DNA of 64,000 nt from Imhoffiella purpurea (GCF_000585215.1 NZ_AONC01000045.1:51338-115337), one strand, 5' to 3'; counted from the first letter of the stretch, positions 1 through 8,075 are shown. Numbers and translations are program-made. The notes: generated by a model from the letters alone, not told the origin.

Positions 1-470
1 CGAAAGACGCTACCCAATCGCTGCGCCCACCATTTATGGGTGTGATAGACGGGGCGCCAGACCTCCTTGCGCCAGCTCTCCACCTCGGCGATGTCGCTCA
101 GGTGCTCGAACGGGAAGCCGTCCTCGATCGCCCGAGCGGAGGGGCCGTCGATCAGCGGACTTCCATAGGAGTCGCTCGGCTCGGCGATCAGCATCCCGGC
201 GAGATCCGTCAGGGCGCCCGCAACCCGATGGGGATCCTGGTCGACGATGCGGCGCAGGGAGGGTGGGAGCCGGCCGGCGACCAGAAGCAGTTCGTCGCGC
301 GGGAGCTCCAGAACTTCGGCCAGCCGCGCGAGCAAGGTCTCGGAGGGCGGCGTCGTTCCGGCCTCCACGCGGGAGAGATGGGCCGGATCGACCCCGCAGC
401 GTCCGGCCGTGTTGCGCAGGGACAGCCCGAGAGACTCGCGGCGATGACGGATGAACTCATGGATGGTCAT
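1..470 (-). CDS. XRE-type HTH protein fused to a DNA methylase (N-terminal part, runs off the window)
   Basis: Reading the minus strand from the ATG at 470 gives an open frame with no stop to base 1. Residues 1-60 form a helix-turn-helix of the XRE/Cro type (MTIHEFIRHRRESLGLSL, then a VDPAHLSRVEAGTTPPSE segment). After a linker comes a WRPVYHTHKWWAQRLGSVF segment, the signature I associate with the start of DNA methylases of the DUF1156-like class, where an HKWWA(R/Q)RLGSVFR motif precedes the catalytic domain. The catalytic DPPY-type motif is not visible because the gene continues past base 1. It is probably a self-regulated, possibly orphan or defence-linked adenine/cytosine methylase; the HTH is certain, the methylase assignment is from motif memory. 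A palindrome and a promoter sit directly before the start codon. Confidence 0.65.
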   Translation of the reverse strand, partial: MTIHEFIRHRRESLGLSLRNTAGRCGVDPAHLSRVEAGTTPPSETLLARLAEVLELPRDELLLVAGRLPPSLRRIVDQDPHRVAGALTDLAGMLIAEPSDSYGSPLIDGPSARAIEDGFPFEHLSDIAEVESWRKEVWRPVYHTHKWWAQRLGSVF

Positions 471-476
471 GGCGGC

Positions 477-506
477 AGGGTAGGCCCCGTTGACCGATGA
501 GTCAAC
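477..506 (-). promoter_or_regulatory. Leaderless promoter with palindromic operator for the HTH-methylase gene
   Basis: On the minus strand TTGACT (505-500), a 17-base spacer and TACCCT (482-477) form a plausible sigma70 promoter. The -10 ends only 6 bases before the ATG at 470, so the transcript would start at or next to the start codon. The -35 overlaps the palindrome GTTGAC-N6-GTCAAC (489-506), a natural autoregulatory site for the XRE domain encoded immediately downstream. The -10 match is weak, so this is a prediction. Confidence 0.4.
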
Positions 507-546
507 GCCATGCCGCCCGAAGGCCACGGCGCGCAAGCCGATCGGT

Positions 547-1332
547 TCAGCGCAGATTGAACCGGATCGGCACCGTCACGGTGAGCTGGGACTGGGACAT
601 TCCGGGCGGGATGGCCGGCAGCGGGGAGGCGCGTCGGATCAATGCCTTCACCTCCTGGTCCAGAAGGGCATGGCCCGAGCTGGAGGCGATCCGGTGCGAC
701 AGGACCCGGCCGCTGCGGTCGATGGTGAAGGTCACCCTGACCGTCCCCTCCTGGCGCAGTCGCCGGGCGCGGCTCGGGTAGCGCTTGTGGCGGTTGAGCC
801 AGGCGGCCAGCTTGCCGTAGTAGTTGGCGGTGCCTTTGGAGCCGGATCCGGAGCCCTGGCCGCGTCCGCTGCCTGCCTTGCCGTTGGAGTGCGCGCCGGA
901 GCCGCGACTGGAGCCGGGCGTCTTGGATTTGGGACCGTCGCTCGCGCTGGGTCGGGATCTGGGTTTGGGCCTCTCGGTCCGCGTTGGCGCCGGCTTGGCC
1001 TTGGGCTTGGGTTTCGGCTTGGCCTTGGGCTTTGGTTTCGGGGTCGGCTTGGGTTTGGGCGGTTCGACGACCTCCGTCTTGAGCGTCTCGCTGGGTGCGA
1101 GCATCGGCAGGGACTTGGCCGGGGCGAGGGGTGCCGCTGAGTCGGCGATGGACTCGGCGGCCGTCGGCTCGGCAGCGGAGGCCGCCGCCGGGGCGCCCGA
1201 GTCGCCGAGCTGGATGACGACCGGAGTCGGTGGCGGCGAGCGCGGTTCTTCCCGCATGCCGGCGACCACTCCCAGGTGGGCGAGGGCGGCCGTCGAAACG
1301 GCGATCATCCAGTGACGTGGGCGAATCTCCAT
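547..1332 (-). CDS. tonB: TonB energy transducer
   Basis: This 261-residue protein couples the inner-membrane proton motive force, harvested by ExbB/ExbD, to outer-membrane receptors. It has one N-terminal membrane anchor (about residues 8-25), a Pro/Lys-rich periplasmic rod with tandem PK units (about 90-115), a Gly/Ser-rich linker and a C-terminal TonB domain (about 170-261) carrying the YP pair (RHKRYPSRARR), the EGTVRVTFTIDRSG strand and the LLDQEVKALIRRASPLP helix. It is the last gene of the exbB-exbD-exbD-tonB cluster; its ATG overlaps the stop of the preceding exbD by one base, which implies translational coupling. The TonB-dependent receptor at 5969-7957 is the obvious partner. Confidence 0.92.
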   Translation of the reverse strand: MEIRPRHWMIAVSTAALAHLGVVAGMREEPRSPPPTPVVIQLGDSGAPAAASAAEPTAAESIADSAAPLAPAKSLPMLAPSETLKTEVVEPPKPKPTPKPKPKAKPKPKPKAKPAPTRTERPKPRSRPSASDGPKSKTPGSSRGSGAHSNGKAGSGRGQGSGSGSKGTANYYGKLAAWLNRHKRYPSRARRLRQEGTVRVTFTIDRSGRVLSHRIASSSGHALLDQEVKALIRRASPLPAIPPGMSQSQLTVTVPIRFNLR

Positions 1333-1751
1333 CAGGATCGACCTGCCGCGCGTGTGATCAGCTCGATCCGAGGGATGCCGGCCGCTTCCAGCAGGTCGAG
1401 GGTCTCGCGCAGCTTCGCGGAGGTGACGGCGGCATCGGCCTTGAGGGTGACCCGGATCCTGTCGGCTCCGCCCGCGGCCGCCTTCCAGGCGGCGAGCTGT
1501 TCGGTCAGCGCCTCGGATGAGAGTATCCGGTCGCCGACCGCCATGCGGCCGTCGGCGTCCAGGACGATGACCCGGTCGCGCGTCTCGCCGTTCGCCTGCT
1601 GCTCCGAGACCGGCGGATCCACCCGGAAGGGCTCGCGCGGGCTGATCTGCCCGACCACCATGAAGAAGATGAGCATCAGGAAGATGACGTTGATGAGCGG
1701 GATCAGATGATTGTCGCTCGCTGGACGCTGGCTCTGGCGGACGAACCTCAT
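1332..1751 (-). CDS. exbD: ExbD-family protein with Asn replacing the membrane Asp
   Basis: A 139-residue ExbD/TolR protein with one N-terminal membrane helix followed by a periplasmic domain of the usual size. It is the second of two consecutive exbD genes and overlaps the first by ATGA. Its membrane helix reads HLIPLINVIFLMLIFFMVVG: the acidic residue that ExbD and TolR use for proton conduction (PLID in the sister protein) is asparagine here. In heteromeric two-ExbD systems such a subunit may be structural rather than proton-carrying; that is inference. The rest of the family pattern, including the FRVDPP segment after the helix, is intact, so the gene does not look decayed. Confidence 0.88.
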   Translation of the reverse strand: MRFVRQSQRPASDNHLIPLINVIFLMLIFFMVVGQISPREPFRVDPPVSEQQANGETRDRVIVLDADGRMAVGDRILSSEALTEQLAAWKAAAGGADRIRVTLKADAAVTSAKLRETLDLLEAAGIPRIELITRAAGRS

Positions 1752-2146
1752 TTCAGACTCAGCTCCTCGATCCCGGCCGCGCTCACGCCGTCGATGACCT
1801 GGACCAGATGCTGGAGCCGGACGTCCGCATCGGATTCGATCACCACCGAGACATCCGGGCGGCGTGCACGATAATCCTTCAGGCTGGAGACGAGCTGGGC
1901 CGAATCCAGCGATTCACCATTGATGTCCAGCCGGCCATCGGTGTGGACGCGCAGCAGCAGCGCGGGCCGCTGGCTGTCGTCCGCCCGGTCGCTGACCAGG
2001 GACGAGGCGGTGTCGAGCTGCAGCGCCCGCCATTGATCGAAGTGCGAGGCCAACAGGAAGAAGAGCAGGAGGATGAAGACCACGTCGATCAGCGGCGTGA
2101 GACTGATGCCTCGGCCGGCGCGAGAGCGCGGCAGATCAAGCTGCAT
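1748..2146 (-). CDS. exbD: ExbD-family protein (proton-conducting Asp present)
   Basis: First of two tandem exbD genes, 132 residues. The membrane helix SLTPLIDVVFILLLFFLLAS contains the conserved Asp expected to carry protons in the ExbB/ExbD motor, and a short periplasmic domain follows. I start it at the ATG at 2146: GAGG lies six bases upstream and the start overlaps the end of exbB (stop at 2136), the usual arrangement of these genes. An upstream in-frame start at 2173 would add nine residues and a deeper overlap but lacks a better ribosome site. Its stop overlaps the next exbD start. Confidence 0.88.
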   Translation of the reverse strand: MQLDLPRSRAGRGISLTPLIDVVFILLLFFLLASHFDQWRALQLDTASSLVSDRADDSQRPALLLRVHTDGRLDINGESLDSAQLVSSLKDYRARRPDVSVVIESDADVRLQHLVQVIDGVSAAGIEELSLK

Positions 2147-2996
2147 AGCCGACCTCGGATTGGGACTTGGCATGATGCCGTCCCTCGGTGGTCAGCACCG
2201 GGGCCTTGAGTCCGCGGGTGAAGACTTGGGTGACGGCATCCTCCATCTGATGACCGCAGCGCTCGACCCGGCGTTCCAGCCAGGTGTGGGCCAGCACCAC
2301 CGGGATGGCGACCGTGAGTCCGACCGCCGTGGTCAGCAGTGCCTGCCAGATGCCGCCCGAGAGGATGGAGGGATCGACCTGGCTGCCCGCCACTTCGAGC
2401 TGCCGGAATGCCTCGATCATGCCCAGCACGGTCCCCAGCAGACCCAGCAGCGGACTCAGGGTGCCGATGATCTCCAGTGCGCGCAGATGGCTGCGCAGGC
2501 TTTCGAGCTGCAGGCTGGCGACCCGGGTCAGCTCCTCGCGCAGTGTCGCCATCTCGACCCTGGGCCGATGGAGCCCGACCAAGGCCAGATGGACCAGATG
2601 CGCCACAGGCTGGTTGCGGCCGGCGACCAGCGCGATCGCGGCCTGGGCGTCCGACTGCTGCCAGCGTCGCAGCGACTCGCGGACCGGACCAAGCCGGCCC
2701 AACTGCAGACGATGGAACTGCCACAGCTTCACCAGCACGATGGCGAGCGCGACCACGGAGAGCAGGCTCAGGAACAGGAGCACCGGGCCGCCGGTGCCGA
2801 TCATGTCCTGCAGCGGACCCAGGATGCCGTCCAGCATGCCGGGGTCGGCCGATATCTCCGGCGAGGGAGGCGAGACGGCTGCGGCCGTCTCGGAGAAGTG
2901 CGCCGCGCCACCCGGCTCCAGATTACCCGGCGGAGAGATCGGGGTCTGGGCTTGGGCAGGTGCCGCGGGCGCGGCGTTCGTTGTGATATCGGTCAT
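2136..2996 (-). CDS. exbB: ExbB/MotA/TolQ-type proton channel protein
   Basis: A 286-residue inner-membrane protein of the ExbB family. After a Pro/Ala-rich leader of about 60 residues there is a first membrane segment (GGPVLLFLSLLSVVALAIVL), a cytoplasmic loop, and two C-terminal segments including the family hallmark LEIIGTLSPLLGLLGTVLGM and the WQALLTTAVGLTVAIPVV helix. It forms the stator-like motor with the two downstream ExbD proteins and energises TonB. It follows the small periplasmic protein gene at 3014-3451 closely and is followed by exbD with overlap. The N-terminal extension before helix 1 is longer than in E. coli ExbB but common in MotA/TolQ/ExbB annotated proteins. Confidence 0.9.
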   Translation of the reverse strand: MTDITTNAAPAAPAQAQTPISPPGNLEPGGAAHFSETAAAVSPPSPEISADPGMLDGILGPLQDMIGTGGPVLLFLSLLSVVALAIVLVKLWQFHRLQLGRLGPVRESLRRWQQSDAQAAIALVAGRNQPVAHLVHLALVGLHRPRVEMATLREELTRVASLQLESLRSHLRALEIIGTLSPLLGLLGTVLGMIEAFRQLEVAGSQVDPSILSGGIWQALLTTAVGLTVAIPVVLAHTWLERRVERCGHQMEDAVTQVFTRGLKAPVLTTEGRHHAKSQSEVGYAA

Positions 2997-3013
2997 GGGC
3001 GAGATCCTGTCGG

Positions 3014-3451
3014 TTACTTGAAGAAGTCCACGGGAAGTCGCGAGGACGTCCGCATGCGCGCGAGACAGCCGTCCACCGGGCCGCTGGCGTCGGTGCAGGC
3101 CGTGACGGCGTTGAGCAGGATGCGGCCGAGGGCATCGCAGGACAGATCCGCGATCTCGAACAGCTTGACGCTGGTCTTTCCGGGCGCGAGCGGTCCCGCT
3201 TCCAGACCGAAGCGCTTGAGGATGAATCCGTCCTGGTCGAACAGGACCAGCTCCAGTCCGAGCGATTCGAAGCGCGTATCGGTCTTGTTGCCGAAGACCA
3301 GATAGGGGCGGCAGGCATTGGCCTGGGATTCGAGCCTGTTCAGCTCGATCTCGATCGAACCCGCGGAGTCCTCGGCCAGGACGGGCGGGGTCGAGAGCGT
3401 CAGGCAGGACAGGAGGAGACAGGTGATGCTGTGAGCGAGACTGGAGCGCAT
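3014..3451 (-). CDS. Small periplasmic protein preceding exbB
   Basis: Starting at the ATG at 3451 the product is 145 residues with a clear Sec signal peptide (MRSSLAHSITCLLLSCLTLS, cleavage likely after VLA). The mature part contains ELNRLESQANACRPYLVF, GPLAPGKTSVKLFEI and paired cysteines (ACRP, LSCD, ACTD, DGCL). A longer reading from a GTG at 3511 would put 20 hydrophilic residues before the signal and has no ribosome site, so I reject it. I recall similar proteins, often labelled only as Tat/Sec signal proteins, directly upstream of exbB/exbD genes in other Proteobacteria, so it is probably a functional part of the TonB motor cluster; its function is unknown. It is the first gene after the Fur-like site at 3544-3590. 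Confidence 0.7.
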   Translation of the reverse strand: MRSSLAHSITCLLLSCLTLSTPPVLAEDSAGSIEIELNRLESQANACRPYLVFGNKTDTRFESLGLELVLFDQDGFILKRFGLEAGPLAPGKTSVKLFEIADLSCDALGRILLNAVTACTDASGPVDGCLARMRTSSRLPVDFFK

Positions 3452-3543
3452 ACGGCGGGGCCTATCGTGGATCCGGGTGCTGATGATGATTTCGACGATC
3501 GATCCGTTCACGAGAGGAGAAGGATCTCGTCTTGAGTTTTAAA

Positions 3544-3590
3544 GATAAGCATTCTTATTTGCATTATATATGAATGCAAATTCTTCTCAA
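3544..3590 (-). promoter_or_regulatory. Fur-like iron box region upstream of the ton cluster
   Basis: This AT-rich stretch stands out from its GC-rich surroundings. It contains GATAAGCATTCTTATTTGC (3544-3562; I count 12 of 19 matches to the classical Fur consensus), a perfect inverted repeat TTTGCAT-N9-ATGCAAA (3558-3580), and TGCAAATTCTTCTCA (3575-3589). The last segment matches a site before the cupin gene at 10487-10501 in 14 of 15 positions. It lies upstream of the minus-strand ton cluster, so iron repression by Fur is the natural reading. Confidence 0.55.
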
Positions 3591-3618
3591 TACTTTGTGG
3601 CGAGAGTTCCGAGACCGC

Positions 3619-5019
3619 TCAGGTGGACGGTTCGGATGGCAGCGGTTTGACCGCGTCCGGCGGGCCATCGGTCGGACGAAGGAACCGATAGATGAATCCG
3701 CCCAGCAGTAGGGTCGCGAGTCCGTAGAGCCCGACCACCGGCTTGCTGGAGAGGGTGTAGAGGACGATCCAGAGATTCCCGGCGATGAAGATCAGGGGCG
3801 TGACCGGATAGCCCAGGGTGCGGTAGGGACGCGGCAGGTCGGGCGAGCGGCGGCGCAGCCGCATCAGTCCGATGACCGTGAGCATGGAGGAGAGCGACAG
3901 GGTGAAGCCGATGTAGACCAGCAGCGCGTCGTAGGCGGCGACCAGGATCATGAGGATCGCGATCAGGGCCTGGAGGAGGATCGCCTGCGCCGGGGTGTGG
4001 CGCTCGGCGTGGACGCTGCCGAAGCGGCGGAAGAAGACGCCGTCGCGCGCCATGGCGAAGTAGACGCGCGGTCCGGCCATGATCATGGCGCTCATCACCG
4101 AGAGCAGGCCGAGGGCGATGGCCAGCCCGAACAGGGCGCCGATGCTGGATCCGAAGAGTGCGTCGGCGGCGCCGCCGGCGATCTCGAGCAGGCCGTTCAT
4201 GGCCTGCGGCGGCAGGGCGTAGAGATAGACCAGATTGAGCAGCAGATAGAGCAGGGTGACCAGCAGGGTCCCGAGCGCCAGTGCGAGCGGCAGGTTGCGT
4301 CCGGGCCGGCGGATCTCACCGCCCAGATAGGCCGCCGCGTTCCAGCCGCTGTAGGCGAATGAGACGAAGATGAGGGCGACCGCGAAGCTGGAGGCGGAGA
4401 CGCCGCTGTCCGACAGCGACTGGCTCAGATGCCCGAGATCGCCCTGTCCGAGCCAGAGACCGGCGCCGATGAAGACCAGGATGAAGCCGATCTTGAAGGC
4501 GGTGAGCAGGTTCTGCACGCCCTGGCCCAGACGCAGGCTGTGGATGTGCACCAGTGAGAGCACGACGACGGCGGCGCAGGCGAGCAGGGTGACCGGCGAG
4601 AGGCTGATCCAGGGGTGTTCGCCGGATCCCAGGACCAGCCAGGGATCCGATGCCCCGCCGAGGAAATAGGTCGCGAAGGCGATGGCTGCCGCGGCGATGG
4701 GGGCGGAGAAGCCGACGATCAGCGAGATCCAGCCCGAGACGAAGGCGGGCAGGGGGCCGAAGGAGGCGCGCAGGTAGGCGTATTCCCCGCCCGCGCGCGG
4801 CAGCATGGCCCCGAGTTCGCCGTAGCAGAGCGCCCCGGTCAGGGCGAAGAGCCCGCCGAGCAGCCAGCACAGCAGCAGGGCCGTGGGGCTGCCCAGCTCA
4901 GCGAGGATGAAACCCGAGGTCGTGAAGATACCGCTGCCGATCATGTTGGCCACGACCAGCACGGTGGCCGAGACCAGTCCGATCTCGCGTCTGAGCTCGC
5001 TGGGCTGGGCCTGACTCAT
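3619..5019 (-). CDS. APC-superfamily amino acid permease
   Basis: A 466-residue inner-membrane transporter of the amino acid-polyamine-organocation superfamily with about 12 hydrophobic segments. Helix 1 carries the family signature VVANMIGSGIFTTSGFI, followed by GGLFALTGALCYGELGAMLPRAGGEYAYL, typical of the L-type/YfnA-like branch (amino acids, possibly basic or neutral). No substrate can be read from sequence. Its start overlaps the stop of the exported tetrapyrrole methylase by ATGA, so the two are translationally coupled and form an operon with the upstream TonB-dependent receptor. A permease of this family is unusual in a siderophore or heme locus, where an ABC importer would be expected, so the imported compound may be small or amino-acid-like. 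Confidence 0.88.
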   Translation of the reverse strand: MSQAQPSELRREIGLVSATVLVVANMIGSGIFTTSGFILAELGSPTALLLCWLLGGLFALTGALCYGELGAMLPRAGGEYAYLRASFGPLPAFVSGWISLIVGFSAPIAAAAIAFATYFLGGASDPWLVLGSGEHPWISLSPVTLLACAAVVVLSLVHIHSLRLGQGVQNLLTAFKIGFILVFIGAGLWLGQGDLGHLSQSLSDSGVSASSFAVALIFVSFAYSGWNAAAYLGGEIRRPGRNLPLALALGTLLVTLLYLLLNLVYLYALPPQAMNGLLEIAGGAADALFGSSIGALFGLAIALGLLSVMSAMIMAGPRVYFAMARDGVFFRRFGSVHAERHTPAQAILLQALIAILMILVAAYDALLVYIGFTLSLSSMLTVIGLMRLRRRSPDLPRPYRTLGYPVTPLIFIAGNLWIVLYTLSSKPVVGLYGLATLLLGGFIYRFLRPTDGPPDAVKPLPSEPST

Positions 5020-5915
5020 TTCAGGAAGTCGCCGACGTAGATCAGGTGCTCGAAGGGCAGCTCGGCGTCTCCGGCCTGCTCCAGGACCGTATCCAGGGTC
5101 GCCACCATGACCTGCTCCCGCTCGGCATAGCCGGCATGGGAGACGATCGCGATCGGGGTGTCGCCCGGATAGGACCCCTTCAAACGCTCCACCACCTCCG
5201 GAAGCTTGGAACGCATGGTGAAGAAGACCAGGGTCGAGCGGCTCTCGGCGAGTTTCTCCAATGTGTCGAGCCGGTTCTCACGCTCGGGTCCGCCCGGCGT
5301 GCGGGTCAGGATCACAGAGCGGCTGTGCTCGCCCTGGGTGATGCCCCGGCCCAGCGCCGCGTTGGCGGCGTTGAAGCTCGACACGCCCGGAATCACCACC
5401 GGATCCAGATCGGCGAACTCGCTCAGATAGCCGGTCTGGGGGCCGTAGATGGTGGGGTCGCCGTAGTCGATCACCGCGACCTGCTTGCCCGCCTCGACGG
5501 CCTCGCGAATGATCTTGCGCGCCTGTGCCTCGAGCTCCGCGCGCTGCTCCTCGTGGCGTCGGCGACGTTCCGCCCGCTCGTCCTGGCTCGGCCCATCGGC
5601 ATCCTTGCTCGGGCGCGGGGGCATCTGACGGAAGAGCCCGTGACCCGCCTCGTAGATCTCCTTGCCCTGGAGCAGGTCGGCATGGCGCTCGCGCACCGAC
5701 TCCATGCCGAAGACGATGTCCGACTCGGCGAGAATCTTTTGCGCCCGAACCGTGATGTTGTCCGGATCCCCGATACCGATGCTGACCAGATAGAGGTGTC
5801 CGCTCGGCTTGGTCGAGGATGTATCGGTCTCGGCCGATGCCGGTAGCCCGGCGAGGAGAATGCTGGAGATCAATGGGATGGCGGCCCAGCGCGGGACGCC
5901 CGATGTCGAGATCAT
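5016..5915 (-). CDS. Tetrapyrrole (corrin/porphyrin) methylase-family protein with a Sec signal peptide
   Basis: 299 residues from the ATG at 5915, preceded by a good AGGAG site nine bases upstream. Residues 1-29 are a Sec signal (basic start, hydrophobic AAIPLISSILLAGLP, ASA cleavage site). The rest is a tetrapyrrole methylase domain: LYLVSIGIGDPDNITVRAQK (SAM-binding loop), a DYGDPTIYGP segment and the VIPGVSSFNAANAALGRG motif. The family methylates precorrins, uroporphyrinogen III, diphthine or, in borosins, peptide backbone. A very charged insert of about 50 residues (RAERRRRHEEQRAELEAQ) sits between the first two motifs. It is sandwiched between a TonB-dependent receptor and a permease with coupled translation. 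An exported member is odd because SAM is cytoplasmic: it may be a binding protein or use another donor, or the signal may act as a membrane anchor. Confidence 0.8.
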   Translation of the reverse strand: MISTSGVPRWAAIPLISSILLAGLPASAETDTSSTKPSGHLYLVSIGIGDPDNITVRAQKILAESDIVFGMESVRERHADLLQGKEIYEAGHGLFRQMPPRPSKDADGPSQDERAERRRRHEEQRAELEAQARKIIREAVEAGKQVAVIDYGDPTIYGPQTGYLSEFADLDPVVIPGVSSFNAANAALGRGITQGEHSRSVILTRTPGGPERENRLDTLEKLAESRSTLVFFTMRSKLPEVVERLKGSYPGDTPIAIVSHAGYAEREQVMVATLDTVLEQAGDAELPFEHLIYVGDFLK

Positions 5916-5968
5916 GCTTGGATACTCCTGGTGAGGACCCCGTGGGTCCGGGTCTGGGGAAGCTGTTT

Positions 5969-7957
5969 TCAGAATCGATAGTTCACCGCCAGACGCACGT
6001 CGCGTCCGGGTTCGTGGACGATCCCGGTCGTGCTGCTGGCAATGGATGCCTGATCGGCATAGCGCCGGTCGAAGAGGTTGTGGACGGCGAGCGACAGGGT
6101 CAGATCGGGCGTCTCGGCAGGACGCCATCGGGCCTGGATGTCGTGCAGCACATAGCCGGCGCGCTCTTCCTGGCCCTCCGGGACCTCGTCCAGTTCGGCG
6201 ACGGCGGTCAGGGTGTAGCCGAGGGTGATGTTCTCGCGCGGGCTCCAGCGGGTGTCCCAGACCAGCTGGTCGCCGCTCCCGGCCGCCTTGCGGCGGATGA
6301 TGCCGACCGGATTGCCATCGCCGTCCTCGGTCTCGAAGCTGGAATAGGCGAGCTGGGTCTCCAGCGCGCGCCAGCTCCAGGTGGCGCGCAGCTCGAATCC
6401 GCGCGAGCGCAGGGTGTCCGGGTTGTTGGCGATCTTGGCGACCGAGCCGGGTCCGCCGCCGACGCGCTCGATGGTGTTGCGCAGCCGGGTGTCGAAGAAG
6501 GTCAGCTCGGCGTCGAAGACGGCGTCCGGGCGAAACAGACCGCTGGTCTGGTAGCGCAGCCCGGCCTCGCGCTGGAAGGACTCCTCGGCCTCCAGTGGCT
6601 TGCCGTCGTTGAAGTTGGTCGTGGCGTCGATATTGGACAGCCACCCGACGGGGATGATGCCGCTGCCGCGCACCGCCTCGCCATAGCCGGCGAAGGCGGT
6701 CCAGCCCTCGGCGAAACGGACCTCGGCGCTGGCGTTCGGCGAAACCCGGTCGCCTTCCAGTGTCTTGGGGCCATAGTCGGACGAATAGTCGTCGTAGCGG
6801 GCGCCGAACGACAGGCTCAGCCAGTCCCAGGTCAGGCGTTCCTGCAGGAAGAGACCGAGATTGCCCGAGTCGTTCTCGATCTCGGTGCCGTCGGCCGCCT
6901 GGGTGATGCCCTGCTCGCTGTAATAGTCGGCGCCCAGGGTCAGCCGGTGGCTGGTCGCCCCGATCTCGAAGGTGGAGACGTTGCTCAGACTGCCGCCGAA
7001 CTCCTCGCTCGAAACCTCGCTGTCGCGGTCCTGGTTCTCGAGTTCGTTGTCGTTGGCGTAGAGGTTGATCCGCCAGTCGATCAGCGGATTCCCGGACTGG
7101 AAGCGATGGTCCAGGGTGTAGGTCTCGCGCGAGGTGACCTGGTACTCAGGTATAGAGCCCTCTGGGGCATAGCCCATGTCGCTCCCGGTGCTGCCGTAGA
7201 GATAGAGTCCCGAGTTGGTGTTGCGCTCGGCGCTCAGTCGCAGGCTGTGTCCCTCCAGGCCGAGCAGGGTCGCTTTGACGAAATAGTCGCGATCCTGTCC
7301 GGCCGAGTTGGGAACGTCTCCGCCGCCGCCGATCCGGTAGTCCTCGCGGTTGACCGCCGAGATGTGGGCGAGCAGGCCCAGGTGGTCGCCGCCCTTGCCG
7401 TAGGCCGTGACGCTGCCCTGCTCGGAGCTGTCGGCGCTGGCATAGCCCGCCTTGAGGGTCGCGCCGGCCGTTCGATTGGGGTCGAGCAGATCCTGGGCGT
7501 CGACCGTCTCGAACCGGATGGCGCCGCCCAGAGCACCGGGTCCGCGGTCGGCCGATGGACCCGTGATCACCTCCACCCGCTTGAGCAGATCGGGATCGAT
7601 CCCGCCGATGCCGCCCCGGTGCTGATGCAGGCTGCGGCCCTGGCGCGCCCCGTCGATCGTGATGTTGAGATTGCTGCCCTCGATGCCGCGCAGATAGATA
7701 CGCTGGGCGTTGCGCGCGCCTCCGCCCACACGGACCGAGGGATCGTCCTTGAAGACATCCGCCATGTCGTTGGCCAGACTGCGCTGGATCCGTTCGATCG
7801 GGATGTCGCGGCCCTGCGTCTCCTCCCGGGCCTCGACCTCGATGGTGGAGAGCTCGGCGTGGGCGACCCCGTTCGTCTGGGCCTGGGCCTGGGTCGGGGC
7901 CGATCCGGCGGCCATCAGTAAGACCGCCAGGGTCGTGGTGGATGTATCGGTTTTCAT
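5969..7957 (-). CDS. TonB-dependent outer-membrane receptor
   Basis: A 662-residue receptor with signal peptide (cleavage near AQAQ), a TonB-box-like ELSTIEVEAREE segment at the mature N-terminus, a plug domain (FKDDPSVRVGGGARNAQRIY, LRGIEGSNLNITIDGARQG, GIDPDLLKRVEVITGPS) and a 22-strand beta-barrel ending in the canonical aromatic terminus LAVNYRF after NLFDRRYADQASIASS. The plug style resembles heme/hemoglobin-type receptors more than hydroxamate siderophore receptors, but the diagnostic FRAP/NPNL heme motifs are not evident. It leads an operon with the exported tetrapyrrole methylase and the permease, has a Fur-like box just upstream, and faces a LysR regulator. Import of an iron-tetrapyrrole or other cobalt/iron complex is a reasonable guess, not proven. 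Confidence 0.9.
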   Translation of the reverse strand: MKTDTSTTTLAVLLMAAGSAPTQAQAQTNGVAHAELSTIEVEAREETQGRDIPIERIQRSLANDMADVFKDDPSVRVGGGARNAQRIYLRGIEGSNLNITIDGARQGRSLHQHRGGIGGIDPDLLKRVEVITGPSADRGPGALGGAIRFETVDAQDLLDPNRTAGATLKAGYASADSSEQGSVTAYGKGGDHLGLLAHISAVNREDYRIGGGGDVPNSAGQDRDYFVKATLLGLEGHSLRLSAERNTNSGLYLYGSTGSDMGYAPEGSIPEYQVTSRETYTLDHRFQSGNPLIDWRINLYANDNELENQDRDSEVSSEEFGGSLSNVSTFEIGATSHRLTLGADYYSEQGITQAADGTEIENDSGNLGLFLQERLTWDWLSLSFGARYDDYSSDYGPKTLEGDRVSPNASAEVRFAEGWTAFAGYGEAVRGSGIIPVGWLSNIDATTNFNDGKPLEAEESFQREAGLRYQTSGLFRPDAVFDAELTFFDTRLRNTIERVGGGPGSVAKIANNPDTLRSRGFELRATWSWRALETQLAYSSFETEDGDGNPVGIIRRKAAGSGDQLVWDTRWSPRENITLGYTLTAVAELDEVPEGQEERAGYVLHDIQARWRPAETPDLTLSLAVHNLFDRRYADQASIASSTTGIVHEPGRDVRLAVNYRF

Positions 7958-7980
7958 CGCGCTACCGCTGCATATAAAGT

Positions 7981-7999
7981 AGAATCATTCTCATTAATG
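7981..7999 (-). promoter_or_regulatory. Fur-like box between receptor and LysR gene
   Basis: Read on the minus strand the site is CATTAATGAGAATGATTCT, which contains AATGAGAATGATT, the core seen in many experimentally defined Fur boxes. It lies 24 bases upstream of the receptor start and 77 bases before the LysR start, so it could repress one or both genes under iron sufficiency. Confidence 0.6.
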
Positions 8000-8075
8000 A
8001 TGAGGATCCTATCGATCCTCGCGATTCTCGGGAAGTGCCATTCGTGGAACGGTTCGTTGCGAAAAGGGAACGGAG

